NCBI GenBank assembly: GCA_021769865.1
Contig: JAETSB010000009.1
Span: 1-64,000 of the forward strand
DNA: 64,000 nucleotides
Origin: Oscillospiraceae bacterium
Lineage (GTDB): Bacteria > Bacillota > Clostridia > Oscillospirales > Oscillospiraceae
Direction of reading: 5' to 3'
Part shown: positions 58,083 to 64,000 of the stretch, piece after piece
Layout: each line of letters starts with the position of its first letter
Position numbering within the stretch: position 1 is the stretch's first letter
Position numbers and translations under genes: made by a program
Notes under the pieces: generated by a model
What the model saw: only the letters and a program-made list of their open reading frames with translations
The model's database searches: none
Told to the model about the DNA's origin: nothing

Positions 58083-58898
58083 TTACTCCAAGTTCAGGTG
58101 CTTTTTCAAGAAGAATGTGGTGACGGCGTAAAAAATCGCCCCATAGATTACCGCGCAGACGATTGCCAGCAGCAGCCCCACATGAATCGCCGCCGCCGGC
58201 GTGAGGCCGTCAAAACAGTCAAAGAAGCGGAAGAAGTTCATCCTGTCCAGGCCCATTATCAGCAGGCTCCCGGCAAATTGCAGGGCGAACTGGAAGCCGA
58301 AGAACCAGACCACGGACCAGAGCATCTTGTGGTTGGCCCGGCTGTGCCCCGCCGCCAGGGCGGCGTAGAACTGGAGGGAAAAGGCCACCAGGGAGAGAAA
58401 CATCAAAATGGCAAACTCCAACAGATACACGGTGCCGTTGAGGGCCTCGCTGATCTTCAGCTTCTGGAGCCCCTCAAAGAAATAGCGGAGGAAGTCAAAC
58501 AGCTCCCGCAAAAAGCCCCCCTGGAAGGCCACAATCAGGCTGGCAGCGATGATGGCCAGCACCGTCGCGATGAACCACACGGAGGAGACGATCACCTTCG
58601 ACCAGATGTGCTGGTGAATCGAGACGGGCAGGGTAAACATCAGGTAGCCCTCGTCCTGGAGCAGGTTCTTGTAGAACCGCTGGATCATCAGCACAAAGGA
58701 CATCAGCAGCACGCCGCAGATGGCGAAGCCGAAGGCCATGATGATCAAAACGCCCAGGATGTTCAGAATGTCGGACGGACCCAGCATCTTCCGGCCCGCC
58801 AGGTTGGACCCCAGGGCCGTCACCAGCAGGACCAGGTACATGGGCAGCATGATCCGCCCCGTGGCGCGGAACTCGTGCTTTAATAATTTCCTCAGCAT
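58083..58898 (-). CDS. ABC transporter permease (ABC-2 type)
   Basis: This 271-aa membrane protein has six likely helices and opens with LLKHEFRATGRIMLPMYLVLL, typical of ABC-2 permeases encoded next to GntR/YtrA regulators. It overlaps the ATP-binding gene by 7 bp. Together they form a half-transporter pair whose substrate is unknown; in B. subtilis the related YtrA-regulated operon answers cell-wall stress. Confidence 0.82.
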   Translation of the reverse strand: MLRKLLKHEFRATGRIMLPMYLVLLVTALGSNLAGRKMLGPSDILNILGVLIIMAFGFAICGVLLMSFVLMIQRFYKNLLQDEGYLMFTLPVSIHQHIWSKVIVSSVWFIATVLAIIAASLIVAFQGGFLRELFDFLRYFFEGLQKLKISEALNGTVYLLEFAILMFLSLVAFSLQFYAALAAGHSRANHKMLWSVVWFFGFQFALQFAGSLLIMGLDRMNFFRFFDCFDGLTPAAAIHVGLLLAIVCAVIYGAIFYAVTTFFLKKHLNLE

Positions 58899-59587
58899 TT
58901 GAACACCTCCCGGAACAGCGCGTCCACGCTCATGCCCTTGTCCTCCCGGATGTCGTCCACGGTGGACTGGAGCATCACGCGGCCCTGATGGATGAAAACG
59001 ACCTCGTCCAGCACCTTCTCCACGTCGGCGATCAGATGGGTGGAGATCACCACCGCCGCCTCGGGGTTGTAATTGCCGATGATGGTGGAGAGAATATAAT
59101 CCCGGGTGGCGGGGTCCACGCCGCCGATGGGCTCATCCAGCAGATAGAGCTTCGCCGCCCGGCTCATGACCATGATGAGCTGGACTTTCTCCCGGGTGCC
59201 CTTGGACATCTGCCGGACGGCCTGCCCGGGCTGAATGCCCAGGTGGTCCAGCATCTCCTCCGCCGCCTCCCGGCGGAAGTCCTGATAGAAGTCCCCGTAG
59301 AAGTCCAGCAGCTGCCGGGCGGTCATCCAGGTGGGGATGGCCGTCCGCTCCGGGAGGTAGCTCACCAGGCTGTGGCTCTCCCGCCCCGGCGCGCCGCCGC
59401 AGACGGCGATATAACCCCCGTCGGGGGTCAGCAGGCCGTTGGCCAATTTAATGAGGGTGGTCTTGCCGCTGCCGTTGGGGCCCAGCAGGCCCACGATGCG
59501 GCCCGGCTCAATGGCGAGGCTTACCTCGTCCAGGGCCGTGGTCCTTCCGAACCGCTTGGTCAGCCCCTTGCACTCAAGCACTGGCAT
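58892..59587 (-). CDS. ABC transporter ATP-binding protein
   Basis: This 231-aa ATPase shows Walker A GLLGPNGSGKTTLIKL, a signature-like segment (RQMSKGTREKVQLIMV, where the usual LSGGQ is replaced by MSKGT), Walker B LYLLDEPIGGVDP and the H-loop VVISTHLIADVEKV. The altered signature is common in this YtrB-like subgroup. It overlaps both the regulator upstream (by 14 bp) and the permease downstream, so the three genes are translationally coupled. Confidence 0.9.
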   Translation of the reverse strand: MPVLECKGLTKRFGRTTALDEVSLAIEPGRIVGLLGPNGSGKTTLIKLANGLLTPDGGYIAVCGGAPGRESHSLVSYLPERTAIPTWMTARQLLDFYGDFYQDFRREAAEEMLDHLGIQPGQAVRQMSKGTREKVQLIMVMSRAAKLYLLDEPIGGVDPATRDYILSTIIGNYNPEAAVVISTHLIADVEKVLDEVVFIHQGRVMLQSTVDDIREDKGMSVDALFREVFKC

Positions 59588-59960
59588 GGTCCGCTTCCTC
59601 CTCTCCCAATTCCTGCGTGATCAGCGTGATGATCTCGTCCCTCTGGAAGCCCAGCCGGAGCATGGCCTCCAGAAACGTCTTCACATGCCGCTCGGCAAGG
59701 CTCCGCTTCGCCTGGTTAATCATGGTGTTGTCCTCCGTCACAAATCTTCCTGCGGTCCGCTGGCTGTATACCAGGCCGTCCCGCTCCAGCTCCGCCAGGG
59801 CCCTCTGCATGGTGTTGGGGTTCACCCCGGCCTCCGTGGCCAGGTCCCGCACCGAGGGCAATCGTTCCCCTGGGGGAAACGCGCCGGTGACGATGCCCAC
59901 CTTCACCTGCTGGATCAGCTGGGTATAAATGGGGGCGTCGTTGGAAAACTGCCATTGCAT
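59574..59960 (-). CDS. GntR-family regulator (YtrA type)
   Basis: This protein of about 128 aa has the GntR winged helix (PIYTQLIQQVKVGIVTGAFPPGERLPSVRDLATEAGVNPNTMQRAL) and a short C-terminal dimerisation helix pair, as in the YtrA subfamily. The ATG at 59960 follows AGGAGGTGCGCAG; the GTG in the track lies within that site. It leads the operon with the ABC genes and probably represses it. Confidence 0.9.
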   Translation of the reverse strand: MQWQFSNDAPIYTQLIQQVKVGIVTGAFPPGERLPSVRDLATEAGVNPNTMQRALAELERDGLVYSQRTAGRFVTEDNTMINQAKRSLAERHVKTFLEAMLRLGFQRDEIITLITQELGEEEADHASA

Positions 59961-59994
59961 TCTGCGCACCTCCTGTTTTTGTGCTGTTGTCTTA

Positions 59995-60032
59995 TGTGAT
60001 TAATACAATAGCACATTTTCAGGAAATGTCAA
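59995..60032 (-). promoter_or_regulatory. Promoter and possible operator of the GntR-ABC operon
   Basis: Minus-strand TTGACA (60032-60027), a 16-bp spacer and TATTGT (60010-60005). An imperfect dyad TGTGATTAATACAATAGCACA (59995-60015) covers the -10, as expected for self-repression by the GntR protein. Confidence 0.55.
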
Positions 60033-60090
60033 GGGGGTTGGAAAAAATTTTTCCCCGGCGGGCGGCCGCCGGCGGCGGAGGGCCCCTCCC

Positions 60091-60119
60091 TTGCAAATTC
60101 CGCCGTTCTATGCTATCAT
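60091..60119 (+). promoter_or_regulatory. Promoter of the membrane protein gene
   Basis: TTGCAA (60091-60096), a 17-bp spacer and TATCAT (60114-60119) preceded by TGC. Confidence 0.6.
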
Positions 60120-60183
60120 TACCAGAATATCGCATCACGCCGCTTCTCCGCCCGGAATGCGGGCAGTGCAAAAGGAGGTCCCC

Positions 60184-61071
60184 ATGTCTAAACTCAGCAG
60201 GCAAAACCAAAAGCGCGCCCGGCAGCGGGAGAAGAAAAACTTCCGCCAGGCCATGGAGAAAGAGCTGCGGGAGCACAAGAGCTCCTTTATCGTTTTCTAC
60301 ACCCTGCGGCTTTTGGTCATCGTCATCTTCATCCGCCAGATCATGAACGGCAGCTATGAGAGCGCGTTCTACTGCGCCCTGGCCTACCTGCTCCTCTATG
60401 TCCCCAGCTGGATTCAGGTGAAGTTCCACATCGAGCTGCCCCCCGCCCTGGAGATCACCGTCCTCTGCTTCATCTACGCGGCGGAGGTTTTGGGGGAGGT
60501 CAACGCCTTTTACGTGGTGGTCCCCCACTGGGACACCATGCTCCACACCCTCAACGGCTTCCTGGCCGCCGCCGTGGGCTTCGCCATGGTGGTGCTCCTC
60601 AACGACGACGAGCGCCTCACCTTCGACCTCTCCCCCGTTTTCCTGGCGCTGGTGGCCTTCTGCTTCTCCATGACCATCGGCGTCCTCTGGGAGTTCTTCG
60701 AGTTCGGCATGGACATGTTCTTCCACACGGACATGCAGCGGGACACGGTGGTGAACGCCATCTACTCCGCCAGCCTGGACGCCACCCGTTCCAATAAAGT
60801 TGTGGCTGTGCCGGGCATCCGGGAGGTGCTGGTCAACGGCGAGGACCTGGGCCTGGGGGGCTATCTGGACATCGGCCTCATCGACACCATGAAGGACCTG
60901 TTCGTCAACTTCATCGGCGCGGTGGTTTTTTCCATCACTGGATTTTTCTACGCCAAGAGCAAGGGCAAAAAGCGCACGGCGGCTCAGGGCTTCGTCCCCA
61001 GCAGAAAGACGGCGGATACGGACTACCTGAACCAGGCCCGGGAGGAAAACGGCGATGATCCGGAGGGCTGA
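60184..61071 (+). CDS. Multi-pass membrane protein (YjdF/DUF2238-like)
   Basis: This 295-aa protein has a very basic N-terminus (SRQNQKRARQREKKNFRQAME) and about six to seven membrane helices. The segment HWDTMLHTLNGFLAAAVGFAMVVLL, with a conserved His-x-Asp and a later His, resembles the DUF2238/YjdF family of unknown function. AAAAGGAGGTCCCC precedes ATG 60184. It is monocistronic. Confidence 0.72.
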   Translation: MSKLSRQNQKRARQREKKNFRQAMEKELREHKSSFIVFYTLRLLVIVIFIRQIMNGSYESAFYCALAYLLLYVPSWIQVKFHIELPPALEITVLCFIYAAEVLGEVNAFYVVVPHWDTMLHTLNGFLAAAVGFAMVVLLNDDERLTFDLSPVFLALVAFCFSMTIGVLWEFFEFGMDMFFHTDMQRDTVVNAIYSASLDATRSNKVVAVPGIREVLVNGEDLGLGGYLDIGLIDTMKDLFVNFIGAVVFSITGFFYAKSKGKKRTAAQGFVPSRKTADTDYLNQAREENGDDPEG

Positions 61072-61100
61072 GGGGTTTCTGTTAAATTTTTGTAACCCGG

Positions 61101-61128
61101 TTGCATTTTCCAAATTCAGTGGTATGAT
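61101..61128 (+). promoter_or_regulatory. Promoter of the CobW operon
   Basis: TTGCAT (61101-61106), a 16-bp spacer and TATGAT (61123-61128) with TGG extended element. No clear zinc-regulator (Zur) box could be defined by eye. Confidence 0.6.
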
Positions 61129-61166
61129 ATGTGCGGAATCAAAATAAAAGCAAAGGACTTGATACC

Positions 61167-62294
61167 ATGACAAAGATCGACATTATCTCCGGTTTTCTGG
61201 GGGCGGGCAAGACCACCCTCATCAAAAAGCTGCTGGCCGAAGGCTTCCAGGGGGAAAAGCTGGTCCTCATCGAAAACGAGTTCGGCGAAATCAGTATCGA
61301 CGGCGGCTTCCTCAAGGAGTCCGGCGTCCAGATCTCCGAAATGTCCTCCGGCTGCATCTGCTGCTCCCTGGTGGGGGATTTCAACAAGGCCCTCAAGGAC
61401 GTGGCCGCCCAGTTCCATCCGGACCGCATTCTCATCGAGCCCTCCGGCGTGGGCAAGCTCTCCGACGTGATCGTCGCCGTGGAGAACACCGCCGCCGAGG
61501 CCCCGGAGCTGAAGCTGAACAGCTTCGTCACCGTGGCGGACGCCTCCAAGGTGAAGGTCTACATGAAGAACTTCGGGGAGTTCTATAACAATCAGATCGA
61601 ATCCGCCGGCACCATTGTTCTCTCCCGGACCCAGAAGTTGAGCCAAGAGAAGCTGGAGGCCGCCGTGGCGATGCTCCGGGAGAAGAACCCGGACGCCGCC
61701 ATCCTCACCACCCCCTGGGACGCGCTGGACGGCAAGACCATCCTCTCCGCCATTGAGAAGGTCTCCCTGGCGGACGAGCTGCTGGCAAAGATGCGGGCCG
61801 AGCACGAGGCCGAGGAGGCGGAGCACGCCCACCACCATCATGACCACGAGCATGAAGCGCATGAGCACCATCACGATCATGACCATGACGGACATGAGCA
61901 TCATCATGACCATGAGGAGCATGACCACCACCATGAGCATGAAGGCCACGAGCACCATCATGACCATGATCACGAGCACGAGTGCGACGACCCCAGCTGC
62001 TCCTGCCACCATCACCACGCCGACGAGGTCTTCACCTCCTGGGGCAAGGAGACCCCCAAAGCCTTCACCCGGGCGGGTATTGAGAAGATCCTCGCCGCCC
62101 TGGATTCCGGCGAATACGGCAGCATCCTCCGGGCCAAGGGCATCGTGAACGGGGAGGACGGAACCTGGATCGAGTTCGACTACGTGCCCGAGGAGCCGGA
62201 GGTCCGCTCCGGCCATCCCGATTACACCGGCCGCCTCTGCGTCATCGGCGCGGAATTGAAGGAGGAGAAGCTCTCCCAGCTCTTCGGCCTGTAA
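61167..62294 (+). CDS. CobW/COG0523-family GTPase with a long His-rich linker
   Basis: This 375-aa metallochaperone-type GTPase has Walker A ISGFLGAGKTTLIKKLL. The metal-binding CxCC-type motif is SGCICCSL and the G3-like region is ILIEPSGVGKLSDVI. Between the GTPase and the C-terminal CobW_C-like domain is a stretch of about 60 residues made almost only of His, Asp and Glu, followed by CDDPSCSCHHHH. Such tails are known to store or deliver zinc or nickel in the family. AAAGGACTTGATACC precedes ATG 61167. A second CobW-like gene follows 25 bp later. Confidence 0.9.
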   Translation: MTKIDIISGFLGAGKTTLIKKLLAEGFQGEKLVLIENEFGEISIDGGFLKESGVQISEMSSGCICCSLVGDFNKALKDVAAQFHPDRILIEPSGVGKLSDVIVAVENTAAEAPELKLNSFVTVADASKVKVYMKNFGEFYNNQIESAGTIVLSRTQKLSQEKLEAAVAMLREKNPDAAILTTPWDALDGKTILSAIEKVSLADELLAKMRAEHEAEEAEHAHHHHDHEHEAHEHHHDHDHDGHEHHHDHEEHDHHHEHEGHEHHHDHDHEHECDDPSCSCHHHHADEVFTSWGKETPKAFTRAGIEKILAALDSGEYGSILRAKGIVNGEDGTWIEFDYVPEEPEVRSGHPDYTGRLCVIGAELKEEKLSQLFGL

Positions 62295-62319
62295 GCCGGG
62301 AAAGGAAACGAGCTTTATC

Positions 62320-63249
62320 ATGGATATTCCCGTTTATCTGGTGGCCGGATTCCTGGACTCCGGCAAGACCAATTTCATCAACGGCGTCCTGGAGGACGGC
62401 TTCGCCCGCCAGGACAGGACCCTCCTCCTCCGCTGCGAGGAGGGCGAGGAGGAATACAACGAAAACGCCCTGGACAACGTGACTGTTGTGGACATTGAAG
62501 ACGAGGCGGACCTGACCTGCTCCCGCATGAAGGAGCTGGAGAAGAAATATCGGCCCAAGCAGGTCCTCATCGAGTACAACGGTATGTGGCAGATGGAGCG
62601 CTTATACCGGGAGGTCCTCCCCGCCAACTGGGTGCTTTATCAGATCATGACCTTTGTGGAGGCGTCCACCTTCGAGCTCTACGCCAAGAACATGGGCCAG
62701 CTGATGATGGAGAAGATCACCAACGCGGACCTGCTGGTCTTCAACCGGGCCACGCCGGAGCTGCGGGAGGCCCTGCGGAAGCGGAACCTCCGCATGGTGA
62801 ACCGCCGGGCGGACATCTACTTCGAGAACGTGGACGGCACCAGCGAGGATTACCTCACCGGGGACGAGTGCCCCTTCGATCTGGACCAGCCGGTCATCGA
62901 CATTCCCGACGACGACTTCGGCGTCTGGTATGTGGACGTCATGGACCACCCGGACCGCTACGCCGGGAAGGAGGTCCACATGAAGCTTCTCATGTGCCAC
63001 TCCAAGAACTACCCAGGTGTCCACTGTCCCGGCCGCTTTGCCATGGTCTGCTGTGAGAACGACATCCAGTTCCTGGGGCTGGTGGCAAAGGGCGCAGGCT
63101 TGAAGGACTACAAGAACCGGGACTGGGTGGAGGTCACCGCCCGGATGGCGGTGGAGAACCACGACGCCTACAAGGGCAAGGGCCCGGTGATGCACGTGCT
63201 GACCATCGCCCCCTGCGCCAAGCCCGCCCAGGACGTGGTGACGTTTTAA
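62320..63249 (+). CDS. CobW-like GTPase fused to a DUF1980/TIGR03943-like domain
   Basis: This 309-aa protein has a CobW-type N-domain with Walker A VAGFLDSGKTNFINGVL and VLIEYNGMWQMERL. It lacks the Cys-x-Cys-Cys metal motif; in the matching region only ADLTCSRM is seen. The C-terminal third (FAMVCCENDIQFLGLVAKGAG, RDWVEVTARM, YKGKGPVMHVLTIAPC) resembles the C-terminal domain of YcgQ/DUF1980 proteins, which are usually encoded beside YcgR permeases and zinc GTPases. A fusion of the two is unusual. It is in operon with the His-rich CobW gene and ends at a terminator. Confidence 0.82.
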   Translation: MDIPVYLVAGFLDSGKTNFINGVLEDGFARQDRTLLLRCEEGEEEYNENALDNVTVVDIEDEADLTCSRMKELEKKYRPKQVLIEYNGMWQMERLYREVLPANWVLYQIMTFVEASTFELYAKNMGQLMMEKITNADLLVFNRATPELREALRKRNLRMVNRRADIYFENVDGTSEDYLTGDECPFDLDQPVIDIPDDDFGVWYVDVMDHPDRYAGKEVHMKLLMCHSKNYPGVHCPGRFAMVCCENDIQFLGLVAKGAGLKDYKNRDWVEVTARMAVENHDAYKGKGPVMHVLTIAPCAKPAQDVVTF

Positions 63250-63286
63250 AAAACTCCCCTCCGCTTCGCGCGGAGGGGAGTTTTTT
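63248..63286 (+). terminator. Terminator after the CobW operon
   Basis: AAAAAACTCCCCTCCGC-TTCGC-GCGGAGGGGAGTTTTTT: a perfect stem with T-run, usable in both directions. Confidence 0.9.
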
Positions 63287-63339
63287 CCGGCGGTCTAAAC
63301 ATTGCCGGGTATCAGCCGCCGCGGACGGCCCTTGCGGCG

Positions 63340-63957
63340 TCATTCCCAAATCCAATTTCCGTTTCCGTCATAAAGGTGCGGCAGGGGAGACAAGTTCTCC
63401 GGCACGTCATGGAGGCAAAAGATATCCAGAGCATACTGGTCGGCGATACCCCCATATTCCTTGGATAGTCCGCTCCAGGTGTAACGCCGGGCCTCCTCCG
63501 GCAGCTCCGCGCCGGAAACCACGACCACGGCGTTCCTCGCGTCTCCGAAGTTCCACACCAGCAGCCCGCCAATCCCGGGATCCACCCGGGCCCGGCCTCC
63601 AATGACCTGATAGCGGTCCGGAAACAGCTCGTCCTTTTGCCAGAGGCTCATACACCACGCTCCCGCCCTGTCCGAACACAGAAGCGCCAGATAATCTCCC
63701 GTCTCCGTCCGCTCCCGGACCTCCAGGGTCCCGGCGTTAAACTGAGAGGTCTGGCCCTTGAAATAGTCCGCCGTCCCCCGAGCCAGAGCCTCCTCGTCCT
63801 CAAAGTGGACCGAGGCGGCGTAGTGGGCGTCCCGCTCCGCCCGCTCCCGCTGGGCCTGGACGGAGACATTAACGCCCCAGACGGCCAGCGCCGTCACCGC
63901 CGCCATGGCCAGCCACGCCAGCCATTTCCAGGTATGTTCCCGCTTCATGCTCTCCAT
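63340..63957 (-). CDS. Membrane-anchored hypothetical protein, possibly extending past the window edge
   Basis: From ATG 63957 (GGGAGGACAGATC upstream) this gives 205 aa: a basic start, one hydrophobic helix (WLAWLAMAAVTALAVWGV) and an extracytoplasmic domain I do not recognise (TADYFKGQTSQFNAGTLEV, VIGGRARVDPGIGGLLVWN). However, the frame stays open to base 64000 and the upstream codons (LTVEELPKAAGGQI) look coding. The true gene may therefore begin outside the window, and the ribosome-site-like GGAGG may just be codons. That layout would fit an anti-sigma-like or zf-HC2-type protein, which is a guess. Confidence 0.6.
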   Translation of the reverse strand: MESMKREHTWKWLAWLAMAAVTALAVWGVNVSVQAQRERAERDAHYAASVHFEDEEALARGTADYFKGQTSQFNAGTLEVRERTETGDYLALLCSDRAGAWCMSLWQKDELFPDRYQVIGGRARVDPGIGGLLVWNFGDARNAVVVVSGAELPEEARRYTWSGLSKEYGGIADQYALDIFCLHDVPENLSPLPHLYDGNGNWIWE

Positions 63958-64000
63958 GATCTGTCCTCCCGCCGCTTTCGGCAGCTCCTCGACCGTCAGC

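Noticed and set aside
61830-62020. Tandem DNA repeat or CRISPR-like array
   Set aside because: The repetitive CAT/CAC/GAC codons are the in-frame His/Asp/Glu linker of the CobW-type GTPase; there are no regular repeats and spacers.

Overview
The window looks like a chromosomal segment of a GC-rich, spore-forming Firmicute of the Oscillospirales type (Flavonifractor, Intestinimonas or Oscillibacter relatives). The reasons are a dipicolinate synthase pair, an alpha/beta-type SASP gene, gram-positive style promoters and GGAGG ribosome sites, MurT/GatD-type cell-wall genes, and a c-di-AMP phosphodiesterase of the GdpP type. The species assignment is inference from gene content.

Bases 1-18952 are accessory DNA. 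The left edge holds the first codons of an IS5-family transposase. Next come an AT-rich stretch with inverted repeats, a candidate small RNA of about 275 nt with its own promoter and terminator, and a hairpin-rich leader. These precede a tyrosine recombinase, a TnpW-like protein and a TnpX-like large serine recombinase; this first element ends near base 4220. A second element of about 14.6 kb (4305-18926) appears to be an integrative mobilizable element. It carries a DUF4143-type ATPase, a type I restriction-modification operon (hsdM-hsdS-membrane ORF-hsdR), a DUF6076-type protein, a RepA-like ATPase, a candidate oriT, MobC and a MobA/VirD2-type relaxase with a second membrane protein encoded in another frame, and a large serine integrase. 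Both elements hit one SASP gene. Its middle part survives at 4224-4313 and its last codons at 18917-18952, where they are fused in frame to the integrase. A 10-bp direct repeat, AAGAAGATGA, marks the two ends of the second element.

Bases 18953-64000 are mostly core genome. In order: dpaA-dpaB; a HAD nucleotidase; cca; murC and a prolyl-tRNA editing protein; ppdK; a dicarboxylate/amino-acid symporter with a CyuA-type cysteine desulfidase; a two-component system with an accessory membrane protein and a VanY-type carboxypeptidase; a 27-codon gene absent from the ORF track; a phosphoesterase; an XRE regulator with a divergent small gene; mnmG; a cyclase-family hydrolase; murT with a gatD-like gene that lacks both catalytic residues; a SleB-type hydrolase; gdhA; and a cupin/AraC pair. 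Then come the long minus-strand operon gdpP-rplI-dnaB-tilS-hpt-ftsH, the divergent ylxM-ffh-rpsP-khpA cluster, an FprA flavoprotein, a lipoprotein, a small export protein, a GntR-ABC operon, a membrane protein, and two tandem CobW-type GTPases (one with a long His-rich linker, the other fused to a DUF1980-like domain). The right edge holds a membrane-anchored hypothetical that may run off the window.

The main points for a second look are the doubly interrupted SASP gene with an integrase whose C-terminus changes on excision, the pseudo-amidotransferase next to MurT, the overlapping relaxase/membrane-protein frames, the structured RNA region before the tyrosine recombinase, and the unlisted 27-aa gene.
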